Counted from the first letter of the stretch, positions 1 to 10,500 are shown. The stretch is 64,000 bases of DNA from Paraglaciecola mesophila KMM 241 (GCF_000315015.1 NZ_BAEP01000054.1:124001-188000), one strand, 5' to 3'. Notes: a model not told the origin generated them from the letters alone. A program made the numbers and translations.

Positions 1-450
1 TTCACTGTAAGTGCGCCCGATGGCACACAAATCGACTCGTCAAAAGAATCAGAACCAATGGTTTTCTTGCAAGGTAGTCATTACCTGATCCAAGGTTTAG
101 AAGATCATTTGGAAGGTAAAGAGGTTGGTGAGAAATTCGTTATCGATATCGAGCCTGAACAAGCCTATGGCGAGCGCCACGACACCCTAGTTCAAGAAGT
201 GCCACGTTCAATGTTCGAAGGTATGGAAATTGAGCCAGGTATGACATTCCGAGCAACCACAGATGAAGGCGAGCAGTCTGTGATGATCCTTGATGTTGAT
301 GAAGAAACCGTTGTGGTTGATGGCAATCATCCGTTGTCTGGCCTGACGCTTACATTTGATGTAGAGGTATTAGAAGTACGCGCGGCAACTGAAGAAGAAA
401 TAGCCCACGGCCATCCTCATACTGCTGAAGGATGTGGCCACACCCATTAG
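1..450 (+). CDS. slyD: SlyD-type FKBP peptidyl-prolyl isomerase (5' end outside window)
   Basis: Cytosolic FKBP-type peptidyl-prolyl cis-trans isomerase and chaperone. The reading frame is open from base 1, so the true start lies upstream; the ATG at 58 is internal. Visible residues begin FTVSAPDGTQIDSS, continue through the FKBP core (GSHYLIQGLEDHLEG, then the insert-in-flap chaperone region around EPEQAYGERHD) and return to the FKBP strand NHPLSGLTLTFDVEVLEV. The C-terminus is a short His/Cys-rich tail (HGHPHTAEGCGHTH), as in metal-binding SlyD, but much shorter than the tail of E. coli SlyD. A second FKBP of the same family (fkpB) occurs at 15 kb. The assignment to SlyD rests on the tail and the flap insert. 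Confidence 0.9.
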   Translation, partial: FTVSAPDGTQIDSSKESEPMVFLQGSHYLIQGLEDHLEGKEVGEKFVIDIEPEQAYGERHDTLVQEVPRSMFEGMEIEPGMTFRATTDEGEQSVMILDVDEETVVVDGNHPLSGLTLTFDVEVLEVRAATEEEIAHGHPHTAEGCGHTH

Positions 451-491
451 TAGATAATACTAATCGGGTAAGACTAACCGGTAATAAACAC

Positions 492-519
492 AAACGAGGC
501 CAAATGGCCTCGTTTTTTA
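492..519 (+). terminator. Rho-independent terminator after slyD
   Basis: A 7-bp GC-rich stem (CGAGGCC, loop AAAT, GGCCTCG), extended by A-T pairs, is followed by six T on the plus strand. It sits 42 bp after the slyD stop and just before the end of the convergent glnB, so it may also act weakly in the other direction. Confidence 0.85.
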
Positions 520-542
520 TAGCATGTGCTCAAGCACTTGAA

Positions 543-905
<363 letters not shown>

Positions 906-1736
906 TTAATCATAAATTGTGGGAATAGGTACACGTTTATGTTGCGTCTTTTTATAAATTTCCAATAGGCGATCTGTTACTTGTTGTGGCACAGGCTTCC
1001 CTTCAAGAAAATCGTCAATGTCATCATAACTCATTCCCAATGCTTGCTCGTCAGCTTTTTGCGGGCTTAAGCTCTCAAGATCAGCTGTCGGCGCTTTATG
1101 TACAAGGTTATCGGGTGCGCCCAAATAACTTGCGACCTGTCTAACCTGACGTTTATTCAGGCCAAACATTGGCGCCAAATCACAAGCGCCATCACCGTAC
1201 TTAGTATAGAACCCAGTGATATTCTCAGCAGAATGATCCGTACCTAACACTAAACCGTCAAGCATGCCTGCAATTTCATATTGCACAACCATGCGTGTTC
1301 TTGCTTTAACATTGCCTTTAACAAAATCACGTTTGGTATCGCTAGCAGGTAGTAGCCCTGCGTCACTTAATGCTTTGCTCGTTTGCTCATCAATCGCATC
1401 TGCACCAGGCTGCACGTTGACCGATATTGATTGGCTCGGTTGGATAAAATCAATCGACAATTGTGCGTCGTCTTCATCGGCTTGCACTTTATAAGGCAAC
1501 CGCACAGCAACAAATTGGTAATCAGAGCTTGATGGTGAATTCAATTGATTCACCGCAATTTGTGCTAATCGACCTAGAGTGCAAGAGTCTATTCCACCAC
1601 TGATCCCCAGTACCAGGGTCTTTAACCCCGAAGCAACCAGATGGGATTTAATAAAATTAACACGGGTTTGTACTTCGCTTTCAACATCAATTTGCGGTTT
1701 CACACGCATTTCGTCAATCACCGCTTGCTTGTGCAT
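906..1736 (-). CDS. nadE: NH3-dependent NAD+ synthetase
   Basis: Final step of NAD biosynthesis: amidation of deamido-NAD+ with ammonia and ATP. The PP-loop of N-type ATP pyrophosphatases is seen at residues 46-51 as SGGIDS. The conserved segments [17 protein letters not shown] and [25 protein letters not shown] form the ammonia and deamido-NAD site. The ATG at 1736 gives 276 residues, the E. coli length, and has GAGAG just upstream. An in-frame GTG at 1781 would add 15 residues unlike the family. There is no glutaminase domain, so free ammonia is the donor. It is followed 24 bp later by glnB, a fitting link between nitrogen supply and sensing. Confidence 0.93.
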   Translation of the reverse strand: MHKQAVIDEMRVKPQIDVESEVQTRVNFIKSHLVASGLKTLVLGISGGIDSCTLGRLAQIAVNQLNSPSSSDYQFVAVRLPYKVQADEDDAQLSIDFIQPSQSISVNVQPGADAIDEQTSKALSDAGLLPASDTKRDFVKGNVKARTRMVVQYEIAGMLDGLVLGTDHSAENITGFYTKYGDGACDLAPMFGLNKRQVRQVASYLGAPDNLVHKAPTADLESLSPQKADEQALGMSYDDIDDFLEGKPVPQQVTDRLLEIYKKTQHKRVPIPTIYD

Positions 1737-1834
1737 TTTTCTCTCACTCTGCTGGTAAAACTGATTATTAGAATGGCCCACTGATAGCTGACACCTGCGT
1801 TATAAATCCAGTCAGGAACCATAAGGCTGAAAAA

Positions 1835-3499
1835 TCAGGGCTGAATAATAACCTTTAGCCCATTTCCTTCTTTTACATTCAATGCTTCATAGGGTGACAA
1901 AGGTGCATGTCCCACTAATCCACTATTAGAGCCATTCATCGATGCATATATTTTGCTTTGGCCCAACATTAGATTTTCTATGACACCTCTTTGGTAACTA
2001 GCATAATAATCTTGTCCAACATTCTCAACAGTTTGTATCGCTTGTTGCAGTATATTTACGCTTTGGGTATCAGATGAGCGCCAATCTGCGAGTAATGTCA
2101 CATTAACATCATAAAAAGGTGCTAAGGCAAACCAGCGCTCGTCATTGCTGGTAATAAGTGTGTTCAAGTACGCTAAATCTTCAGCATACAATCGCTCCAT
2201 GTAGATACCATAGGCAGCTAGTTGAAATTGCCCCAGGGGCAATGTGATATCCCGGCCTATCATTGGTGGCGGTAGCGCCGTATTTTGAATATAAGCAGCC
2301 AATACGTGTTTTACATAAGCGGTATAGGCGTCACGGTTATTTTGCTGCGCTAAATGCTGAGCAGCGAATTCGGTGATCGTTAACTGTACAAGATCACTCG
2401 CCACATGATAAAAGCCATCGACTCGCTTGAACCGACAGACTTCCTGATATTCATCCCCTTCAGCGAGAGCTTCTTCAAATATATTGTCACCTAAACGGTT
2501 GTAGTGTTTATGGGCATCACCTGATTCGAGTCGATAATAGTTTTGAGTATTCACCATCGCACTTGTATCGTGATGATCATTACAGCACTGCTCACAACGG
2601 GCATGTTGACCGGCCTTTGCAACCCCTCTAGCTTTGAACATCTCGTGCCCTTGCCGTGTGCTCAATTTACCTCCTTGAATGGCAGCCATTGCAGGCGTTT
2701 TCCCCAAACCGCTTTGTGATAATTGGCAATCACACCCGACCACAAGCTGGCTTTCTAACCGTGTTTTCTCATACTCATTGGCGAGTAATTCAACTCGATT
2801 CTGCTCAATTTTTATCGCGATATTATCCTCCATAACATCTATGGTCGGCGCCCTACCCTGGATCGCTATATCACTATCAATATGATGCAAGACATCAATA
2901 TTATCCCCCGAAGGGATATACGTCACTGGTAAAGGCTGGTTATTCCCAATGTTGGCACTGACCACATGCTGACTCCGAGTAAAAGGCACGGGCGTTAGTT
3001 GGCTGTGCAAAGAGACACTTAGCGCCTCCCCAAACTGGTCTTGCCAACCTACGGTGATCTGCAACGTCTTTTTAGGTGCAACAACTGGCAAAGTTTGCGG
3101 TAAATTAGCATTGCCTTCGGGTAGCCAAGTATCAGGCACTAAGTCGTTATCGGTATCGACGAAATACATGTTTCGCACTTGCCAATGTAATTCAAAGGGG
3201 ATTGTCTGGGTTTGTGACTGCCAAAGCTTCACTGCAACCTCCCCTGCCGTAAGATCTCCCCCTGTGTCAGTTTGTATATCTTGATAACTTTTTTGCCCGG
3301 CACTGCTATGCACAACACTGAAACTGCGCAAGTCATTTAGCTTTTGCTTTGCCAGTGTGACGGCCTGCTGGCGCAAATTTAACGTATAGTCGAGCTTTAT
3401 ATAATGAGATTGTAGTTGCACATAACCAGCGACACCGAACAGCATAATGGCGGTGGCAATCAGCACCTCTAACAAGCTAAAACCAGAATGCATCTTCAT
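1835..3499 (-). CDS. Large PilV-like minor pilin with Cys/His-rich C-terminal region
   Basis: 554-residue prepilin-like protein. The class III leader is very short, MKMHSG, followed by FSLLEVLIATAIMLFGVAGYV, the prepilin peptidase site and hydrophobic helix with the conserved Glu5 (family knowledge). PilV/GspI-type minor pilins are usually about 130-200 residues, so this protein has roughly 350 extra residues. The extra part contains CDC at about residue 253, a CEQCC cluster about 50 residues later followed at once by NDHHD, and further His-rich stretches, suggesting metal binding or disulfides (inference). The ATG follows the stop of the upstream PilX-like gene without a gap. It is the last of four co-directional pilin genes. 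The function of the tail is unknown to me; a pilus-tip adhesin or sensor is one possibility. Confidence 0.75.
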   Translation of the reverse strand: MKMHSGFSLLEVLIATAIMLFGVAGYVQLQSHYIKLDYTLNLRQQAVTLAKQKLNDLRSFSVVHSSAGQKSYQDIQTDTGGDLTAGEVAVKLWQSQTQTIPFELHWQVRNMYFVDTDNDLVPDTWLPEGNANLPQTLPVVAPKKTLQITVGWQDQFGEALSVSLHSQLTPVPFTRSQHVVSANIGNNQPLPVTYIPSGDNIDVLHHIDSDIAIQGRAPTIDVMEDNIAIKIEQNRVELLANEYEKTRLESQLVVGCDCQLSQSGLGKTPAMAAIQGGKLSTRQGHEMFKARGVAKAGQHARCEQCCNDHHDTSAMVNTQNYYRLESGDAHKHYNRLGDNIFEEALAEGDEYQEVCRFKRVDGFYHVASDLVQLTITEFAAQHLAQQNNRDAYTAYVKHVLAAYIQNTALPPPMIGRDITLPLGQFQLAAYGIYMERLYAEDLAYLNTLITSNDERWFALAPFYDVNVTLLADWRSSDTQSVNILQQAIQTVENVGQDYYASYQRGVIENLMLGQSKIYASMNGSNSGLVGHAPLSPYEALNVKEGNGLKVIIQP

Positions 3500-4636
3500 C
3501 TAAAAATCACGCCAACTTCCGCTGACTTTTCCGATACGTTGCATGTCAGCACCTTGATGCAGTTGCGTTAACACTTCATAGTGGTATCGAACCGCCAATT
3601 GACTCAAAGCGGCATCAACCGGGGCGAGCAGCACTAATGCACCATTTAGCTGTGCACTCGCCGCCATGGCTATTCTTTGCTCAGTAGGCGGGCTTTGCGT
3701 GCTCAGGTATATAACCAGACCGAAAATCTGACTATCCCCAGGCATCAGCAAAGCTGAGTCCGCCAGAATTAACATAACTGGGGTATCGATACTGCCAATC
3801 TGTTGGCCTATTTCTAAACGGCATTCACCTTGTACCCAAATGATACGAGTATCCACAATCGTTAATGGCTCGCAATTCGTGGCAATAAGCGAAACTTCAC
3901 TCTTTAAAATATGCCAGTCAGGCGCAGGTATATTAAATAGGTACTCCAATGCATCAGTTGGAAATCCCTCGTGCTCTTGCAGCGTATCTATACCCAAGTT
4001 GGCATTGTTCGAATACATATCAAAAGCACATCTGTTTTCATCAAATACCTGCAAAGCACAGGTTCGACTGTTTACATCAATGGCGGAAAGGGTCTTGTCC
4101 GTCCATATTGAGACAGGCACCCCATTACCACCAGCATTCGGGTTCGCCCCAAGTACAAAATGCAAGTCAGTAGGTATGTCAACGGCGCTGATTAAAGGTA
4201 CTGGCGGGATAATGTGAAGAAAAGGATAACGAAGTACCTGCTCGCTGACTTGGTGTTGACTTTGCCCATCAGCAGATAAGCCAGCAGATTCGATGCTGGC
4301 CCAATGTGTATTCAAGCCGTTACGTTGTAACGGATTAAATTGAGCACTCACAATGGCACGCGCATTGTTGCTAAACGTTATACTGCGCTCATCACCTTGC
4401 CAGGTAACATCAGATTGCATAAGACTCATACCATGTGCAAGTCCGCCTTGCGCTGCAGCCGATGACAATGCTTGGTTTTGGCTGTTGAGCAGTATTTTGT
4501 GTTCAAGGGACTTCACGCGGCCAGTATGGACTGTGACTAAACTAGCAATCACTAACAACAGGGAAACCGTCACAAGCATCATAGCGCCTTTGCTGACGCG
4601 CTTAGGATGATGCCCATAGACATATTTATTGTGCAT
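3500..4636 (-). CDS. PilX-like minor pilin assembly protein
   Basis: 378-residue protein with a 17-residue basic leader ending KRVSKG, then AMMLVTVSLLLVIASLVTVHTGRV, a prepilin-like hydrophobic helix that lacks Glu5, as PilX/GspK-type proteins often do. The following EHKILLNSQNQALSSAAAQGGLAHGMSLM resembles the PilX motif where mature pilins line up. It overlaps the upstream PilW-like gene by 11 bp and abuts the downstream PilV-like gene, so the four genes are translationally coupled. It is about twice the length of the canonical PilX at 11.6 kb. It probably belongs to the tip complex of a type IV pilus or related pseudopilus (inference). No catalytic motif was recognised in the C-terminal half. 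Confidence 0.65.
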   Translation of the reverse strand: MHNKYVYGHHPKRVSKGAMMLVTVSLLLVIASLVTVHTGRVKSLEHKILLNSQNQALSSAAAQGGLAHGMSLMQSDVTWQGDERSITFSNNARAIVSAQFNPLQRNGLNTHWASIESAGLSADGQSQHQVSEQVLRYPFLHIIPPVPLISAVDIPTDLHFVLGANPNAGGNGVPVSIWTDKTLSAIDVNSRTCALQVFDENRCAFDMYSNNANLGIDTLQEHEGFPTDALEYLFNIPAPDWHILKSEVSLIATNCEPLTIVDTRIIWVQGECRLEIGQQIGSIDTPVMLILADSALLMPGDSQIFGLVIYLSTQSPPTEQRIAMAASAQLNGALVLLAPVDAALSQLAVRYHYEVLTQLHQGADMQRIGKVSGSWRDF

Positions 4637-5258
4637 CGTTGTTCACTAAGAAGCGTATTGTGCTTTGGCGTGACACATCTGGTTGAGCCTTCAAATTAGC
4701 CACCAGATTCATCTCTACCTGAGTCAAGACCCTCTGTCTCACGATAAACTCAGTTAACGTAAAATGCAGACGCGTGACCTGCACAACATTGGGGTCTGTG
4801 ACATCATGCCAGCCATTGCTGTCACATTGCGCTCCAGCTGTGCGCATTTCTATTGCTTTGCCGCGCAGGCGATATCCGTAATTTTCATTGCCATCTTGGG
4901 TATCCATAACCCCATTTGCATTGCGATCGTAAGCGAATAAAATACAGCTATCTTCGATTTCATTAGTAAACTGGCTAAGGGTCAACGGATCGGCGAAAGG
5001 ATTTAACGCATTCATAGGGTCGATGATTTGTGCTGACGCACCTGCATGAAAGCCCGCTCTGGCGATATCTCGGGCTAACATCTGAGAGACTAAGGTAAAC
5101 TCTTCATTCAGACGGGATGAGGCCAGTAAACTAGCATTGACCCCGACCCCAAAACCGATAAAAGCAGAGAATGCAGACAACGCTGATATGCCCAAAGACA
5201 TGGCAATCATCAACTCTATCAATGAACTGCCTTTGCTATGAAACGACGAATTCAACAT
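4626..5258 (-). CDS. PilW-like minor pilin (accessory set)
   Basis: 210 residues. The leader MLNSSFHSKG is followed by SSLIELMIAMSLGISALSAF, which has the glycine before the cleavage site and Glu5. The segment EFTLVSQMLARDIARAGFHAG matches the conserved PilW pattern in which an early helix is followed by RxxAGF. A DRNANGVMDTQDGNE stretch looks like a loop with Ca-binding potential. It overlaps the upstream FimT/GspH-like gene by 7 bp and the downstream PilX-like gene by 11 bp. Together with its neighbours it duplicates functions of the pilW gene at 12.2 kb, but the sequences are clearly different. Confidence 0.75.
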   Translation of the reverse strand: MLNSSFHSKGSSLIELMIAMSLGISALSAFSAFIGFGVGVNASLLASSRLNEEFTLVSQMLARDIARAGFHAGASAQIIDPMNALNPFADPLTLSQFTNEIEDSCILFAYDRNANGVMDTQDGNENYGYRLRGKAIEMRTAGAQCDSNGWHDVTDPNVVQVTRLHFTLTEFIVRQRVLTQVEMNLVANLKAQPDVSRQSTIRFLVNNDAQ

Positions 5259-5770
5259 TGCCTGTATGCCACAATGTCACCGTCGTTAACGCACAGACGG
5301 ACCCGCCCCATATTACTCACAATAAGTTTGAGCTCATCCCTCGCATCACCAAAAATCAACGAACCTGAATCCCCCATGGCCATGCCTCTGGCACCGTCAA
5401 ATACCGCACTATCATTCTGCCCAAAGCGCAATTGCGTCAGTTGCACAGAGGAAAAATCACGATGTTGAATACGCGACTGCACTCCCAAAACAGAGCAACT
5501 GTCTTCGACTCGACAATTACAGGCTTCGGACATGTTCATACCTAGGCACCAAGCTTGGCCGTCTTGAATACTGACGAATACATTTTGCCCAGAGGCGATA
5601 GCACTCGCGCGAGCGTGTTGCATAAAAAAATAGCTCTCTTGTGCCGCTTGCTTAATATGTAGCTGCTGTTTTGAATCTAATAGTGAAGGAACGCCTAGCG
5701 TCATTAATATCATGGTAATAGATATCACCAACATAAGTTCCAATAGAGACATTCCTTTGCACATGTTCAT
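5252..5770 (-). CDS. FimT/GspH-like pseudopilin (accessory set, first gene)
   Basis: 172 residues. The leader MNMCKG precedes MSLLELMLVISITMILMTLGVPSLL, a prepilin peptidase site with Glu5. GspH/FimT proteins share the following pattern in which a helix packs ARASAIASGQNV and the C-terminal part is a beta-sandwich. Several cysteines (CLGMNMSEACNCRVEDSC) may form disulfides. It is the promoter-proximal gene of the minus-strand operon running down to 1835. The 226 bp separating it from the divergent PilE-like gene should hold both promoters; I saw no strong consensus there. The ATG at 5770 or the one two codons later are both possible starts. Confidence 0.75.
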   Translation of the reverse strand: MNMCKGMSLLELMLVISITMILMTLGVPSLLDSKQQLHIKQAAQESYFFMQHARASAIASGQNVFVSIQDGQAWCLGMNMSEACNCRVEDSCSVLGVQSRIQHRDFSSVQLTQLRFGQNDSAVFDGARGMAMGDSGSLIFGDARDELKLIVSNMGRVRLCVNDGDIVAYRQC

Positions 5771-5996
5771 CAGTATTCGTGATCCAAAAAATTGGGCTAC
5801 AACATGAAAGTAACGCGCGAACTTAAGCGAGAAGCAGTGTAGTCAATCGAGGTCAAAAAAACCGAATACACAAAGCTTTGACTGCATTTTGCGTGGCGAA
5901 AAATAATAATTAAGCATATAAATATAGACTAAATTGAGAAATATTTTAGGCTGAAGATAAAGCCTATGTAGAAGAGAAAAATAACAAGGATGAACT

Positions 5997-6389
5997 GTGT
6001 ATCAACACCTCGCCCATAATCGCTATATTGGATTTAGTTTGATTGAACTAATGATTGTGGTGGCCATCATTGGGATACTCGCTCTGGTCGCCCTGCCCAG
6101 TTATCAAAATCACATTGTACAGACTCGTCGTGTTGACGCGCAAAACGCTCTATTGAAATGGCATTTACAACAAGAGCGTTACCGGATCTCCCATACCACT
6201 TATGCCGACGAAGTCGCCCTGCCAGTACCTATAAACGACTTGTATGAATTTAGTGTTTCGAACATATCTGCAACTCGCTTTACATTGCAGGCCCAAGCAC
6301 TGTCAACGCAACTGGCAGATACTGGTTGTACCACTCTAATTATCAACCAATCTATGGCACAAACACCAGCGAATTGTTGGCCGCAATAA
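5997..6389 (+). CDS. PilE-like type IV minor pilin
   Basis: 130 residues with the class III prepilin signature: leader ending YIG, then FSLIELMIVVAIIGILALVALPSYQNHI with Glu5, typical of PilE and MSHA-type pilins. The remainder (VDAQNALLKWHLQQERYR, and two cysteines near the C-terminus that could form the D-region disulfide) fits a minor pilin. It starts at GTG; AAGGA lies 7 bp upstream, which supports this start. It is followed 96 bp later by the FimT-like gene on the same strand. It is divergent from the accessory minor-pilin operon. Whether it is incorporated in the same pilus as the pilV-pilE set cannot be read from sequence. Confidence 0.8.
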   Translation: MYQHLAHNRYIGFSLIELMIVVAIIGILALVALPSYQNHIVQTRRVDAQNALLKWHLQQERYRISHTTYADEVALPVPINDLYEFSVSNISATRFTLQAQALSTQLADTGCTTLIINQSMAQTPANCWPQ

Positions 6390-6485
6390 CTTACTCAATA
6401 TAAGATCTATTTTTGGCTGACATTTTAATACCATAGCCACTTTGCTCATACGTTATCTTGCCTGTAATAACGTTACAATCTGAGC

Positions 6486-7058
6486 ATGAAAAAAGTCTAT
6501 CCGTACCATTACGAAAATCCCTCAGCCCAACGCGGCGTTACGCTTATCGAATTGATGATAAGCGTCAGTATTGCCATTATTCTCGCTGCGAGCGTTGCAC
6601 CTAGCTTACAGGCAACCATCTCCCACAACACAATTGCTGCGCAGATGAATAAAATCAGTGCTTTAGCCCAGTTTGCCAGAGGGCACTCAATAGATAATCA
6701 AATTGAAACAACATTTTGTGCTACATCAGATTACGCAACTTGTTCTAATAATTGGGCTTTAGCCAAAATGGTCTTTGTTGATACCAACGGGGATGGTGAA
6801 CGCAACGCAAATGAATCATTGCTTGCATCCTTAAGTATAGAGAAGAACAACATTGCTGTTCAAGGACCTCAAAACCCCGTGCTTTTTACTATTAACGGCG
6901 GAGCTAATAATAATGCAGACATCCTATTTTGCGGCGAAGAAACATCATCTCACCGGGGATTGTTCATCAGTTTACAAGGTAGAGTAAAAACTAGCCGAGA
7001 CAGTGACAACAACGGGGTTTATGAAGACAGAAACGGAGAGGCTTTAAGTTGTTCTTAG
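6486..7058 (+). CDS. fimT: FimT/GspH-type minor pseudopilin
   Basis: 190 residues. The leader ends AQRG and is followed by VTLIELMISVSIAIILAASVAPSLQ. The pattern Lx2FARGHSI, then CSNNWALAKMVFVDTNGDGERNANE, is the classic FimT/FimU signature in which a WxxGxxVFxDxNxDGxxd block follows the first strand. In Pseudomonas aeruginosa the fimT and fimU genes also lie beside pilV-pilW-pilX-pilY1-pilE, so the location is expected; here the gene is inverted and convergent with pilE. The ATG start is close to the end of a short intergenic region, with no strong Shine-Dalgarno sequence visible. Confidence 0.82.
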   Translation: MKKVYPYHYENPSAQRGVTLIELMISVSIAIILAASVAPSLQATISHNTIAAQMNKISALAQFARGHSIDNQIETTFCATSDYATCSNNWALAKMVFVDTNGDGERNANESLLASLSIEKNNIAVQGPQNPVLFTINGGANNNADILFCGEETSSHRGLFISLQGRVKTSRDSDNNGVYEDRNGEALSCS

Positions 7059-7082
7059 GCTGGCATTGAGTGTCAACCGCAA

Positions 7083-7565
7083 TTAGCATCGCCAACAGAA
7101 CTCAGAGGCAGAAATGGCTCCATCTGCATTTTGATCCCACGCTTTTCGCCCGTCACTATAATAGTAAAGTGCGCCTTGGCTAGCTACCAAAGGCTGCGCC
7201 TTAACTCTATAGGCAGTACCACCGCCCGACAGACTATCAATCGTTAAGTTGTACGCTTTATTATCCGCTGATTCACTGGCGGGTGAATGATGGGAAAAAA
7301 TCGCTGGTTCCCCTGTATCTCCTCCCTCATTCGCCGCACCTGCATAACTAAAATTAGCCAACTTATGACGCTCCATTTGCGCCGCAAACGTCATAAGGTC
7401 AGCTTGAGCGACACTGCGTTTGCTGTCTATCATGTAGCTTTGATAACTTGGATAGGCAACAGTGCTAACGATCCCCACAATAGCAACCGCGATCATTAGC
7501 TCCATCAATGAGAAGCCGCCATTGGCCGACATTATTGAAGGGATTTTTATACGCCTTTTATTCAT
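7083..7565 (-). CDS. pilE: Type IV pilus minor pilin PilE
   Basis: 160 residues from the ATG at 7565, which overlaps the pilY1 stop by 8 bp; a longer frame upstream only shadows pilY1. The leader is basic (MNKRRIKIPSIMSANGG), then FSLMELMIAVAIVGIVSTVAYPSYQSYMIDSKRS, the PilE consensus with Glu5 and the PSYQ turn. The central AQADLMTFAAQMERHKLANFSY and C-terminal YYSDGRKAWDQNADGAISASEFCW match PilE minor pilins. The last gene of the pilV-pilW-pilX-pilY1-pilE operon, it is required in other species for pilus initiation and incorporation of PilY1 at the tip (family knowledge). Confidence 0.88.
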   Translation of the reverse strand: MNKRRIKIPSIMSANGGFSLMELMIAVAIVGIVSTVAYPSYQSYMIDSKRSVAQADLMTFAAQMERHKLANFSYAGAANEGGDTGEPAIFSHHSPASESADNKAYNLTIDSLSGGGTAYRVKAQPLVASQGALYYYSDGRKAWDQNADGAISASEFCWRC

Positions 7566-10500
7566 CTTCTTGTCTTTCAATTTCCGTTTTCCAACTACTC
7601 TTTTGGATCCGCTCGAAGCGGCCATAAATGTTTTGTGCTAAACAGCCGAAGGCCGAAGTACAAGCGACTTCATCACCTTGTTCATCCACTTCAATCACCG
7701 CTGATGCACACTCAGTTCCCAAACACACGACAGGCTGCAAAATATCCTCAATGAGGATTTTGGTGTCTGGCGCGATACCGGTTTGCTTGAGATCGGCAAA
7801 TCGATCTTGATGGGTCGTTTGATTATCATTGTTTAAATCCACCACCGCATTACCGTTAATTAATTCCACTAGATATGCGCGGCTGTTACCACTAGGTGGG
7901 GCGCACAGGCTGTCGTTTGCTGTGGCAGGCAAATAGGTGGTGAAGAACACTTGATAATTTAATATTAACGGCGAGGCTAATACTTTCTCGCCGCCAGTGC
8001 TAAGGTCCACCAGCCACCCAGCCTTACTGGCGAATAGTGCAGTTTGCTCCTCTACCACGGTTTCATCGGATGAGGTCAATAAATGGGCCGTCGCATCATA
8101 TAAGTCATCACGGGTGAATGCATTTTCAGGTAAACCATAATGACCCTGTTCATCGATTGAGAAGATACCATAGTCTTTTAACATGTAGAAACTGTCTTGA
8201 ATCTGCGCATTCAATGGATGTGCTCGATATCCAGAGCCGATTGCCACAGCATAAAAGTTTTCATCAACGGCGCTTATTTGCGCAACATCAGGCGCATAGT
8301 AAAAACGTCGATTATCTTCTGCCAAATCCCCCCCTAAATCAGCAAGTAAGCCACCACTTACCAAATTGCTTCGCCCCGAACCATTATGTATATCTAAGCG
8401 AAACAGTTGTCCTCCTAAATCGGCCACATACATATGATCTGCTAAGCCATCATTGTCCCGATCAATCACCGATATACGAGCAGGAATACTGTACTGCATG
8501 TCGCTTATTAACAAGTCCGCGGCGCTGTTGCTGGCTGACCAAATTAACTCCCCGCTGTCAGCATCTACAATAAATACCGCGTTACCGACATTGTCAGCAC
8601 TGCGAGCTATTTTGTTGTCTTGCTCTACATCATAACCACCACCAAAAATAAGCACATTGCGTATGGTTTCGTCCACTTTTACCTTGGTGACGGTTGGTCT
8701 TGACCATGATTGCCCGAGCTTTTCAAACCCCGAGCTTCCCCCAATAATTTGATGCACTAAGGTAGGATTTGATTTACTGGAAATATCAAAGGTATAGTAA
8801 TTTCGACCGCCACGGCGCATGCCCACATAAAGATAAATCTTGTCATCAGAATGACGTAATACCAGATCGCCGTCTAAGCCATAGATATGATTCGACGTGG
8901 TGTTTTCGCGGTAAAATTCATATAAATTGCCAAGTAATTCTTGAGGAATGACAGCAAAATTTTCACTACCCGTTTGGGCGTCAAATGAATGCAAGAATCC
9001 CTGATTAGTAGCAACAAATATAGCGCTGTCGCTCGCTGAGTAATTAACAATGACGGGCTGAGAGTGAATAGGGTCTCCCATTTGAAGGCGCACATCTGAT
9101 GTATCACCATCACCATCGTCATCTTTTAAGTCAACGCCTCTTACCCACTTCAGTAAGTTGCTGCGTACGGTGCTCGCATCATCAAGCATATCAACGGAGA
9201 GGGCTTGCTCGGTTATACTACTGTTACTTTCATGCATACGGTTATTACTGATAGCGAAGGCCCCTGGTGCTGAAAACGTAAATAGATTACGAGCCAAACT
9301 CATTTTGCTCGCCGCGCCGCCTTGGCGAACATCATTACCATCAGTTAATACTGACCAATAACTGTGGGCTTGCTCAGAGAAAAAACCGTTGCCGTCATCC
9401 ACAGCAGGCAAACCATTTTTATCCAATATTGTGTCGCCATCGATTTTGTATTTCTTAAGGTTTCCAGGCCAGTTGCTTCCCTCAGACGGTTTAAATAACG
9501 CAAAGTACAACTCGTCTTTATGGGTTAAGCGATTTAATTGATTCACCGCAACCCCTGGGGATACAAACGTCGCATTCACATCTTTAACGGTTTTCAAAAT
9601 CGATTGAAATGCGCCTAATAATTCTTGGCTGTTATCTGCTTGATAAAAACCACCGCCCCCTTGTAAGGCGATTTGGTTCAAGAAACTATTGGCTTCGGTA
9701 TTCGCTGCAAAACCTATGGTGTGAGTAATAATGCGACTGTCTATTACGGATTCCTCAGAATCTGCTACATTTCGAACCAAACTTAAGCCGCATTTTTCAC
9801 CGCCACTGCCTGTACACGACGCGCTAAGTAAACTCTCAATCTCATCAACACTGTGGTTGTTGTTCGCTTCACCATCCGAGAGTAAAACGATATGGTTATT
9901 CACTTGACATTGACGATCTGAAATGGGCGAAATATAACGCGCCCCTTGAGGAATTTGTTGGGTGATGCAATTAGACGAACTTAAATTGTCCTCTTCGCAA
10001 CCAGGGGGAAGCGTGGCATCTTGCCCTGCATATGAAAGTCGGTGGCTGACACGCGTGTTACGCCTAACAGTATTCGATACACTACTATTGCCCCGCGCCA
10101 GGCCATAGTTCATATCTAGCCCGCCGTAATAAAGCACACCTTCGTATAAAGTATCCACGATTGGGGTATAACCACTCGCACTGAGCTCATCCACCTTACT
10201 GACTAAATGTTCGCGTACAGTTGAGGTTTGCCCCGGTGTCGCTTGACCTTGAAATTCGATGACTAATTTAGCGGCTCCCGACGGGCGCTCGGCGTACGTA
10301 TAAGCCCCTCGCGTATTGCTAAAGTCAGACAAGATAAACATCATGTCATTGCCCGACTGCCAATCATTGCGCTCTACCAACTGATTAATAATACTCGCAA
10401 CTGACGGGCTCTGATAATCTCGATTTCGATACCATCGCTCAATGCCACTCCAGCTTACCGATGCGGTTTTGGCTTTATTTCTTAATAAATAACGAGGGTA

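Noticed and set aside
8118-8573. Plus-strand ORF of 151 codons opposite pilY1
   Set aside because: Antisense to a strongly conserved part of the PilY1 propeller and rich in His/Pro/Cys, as antisense shadows often are.
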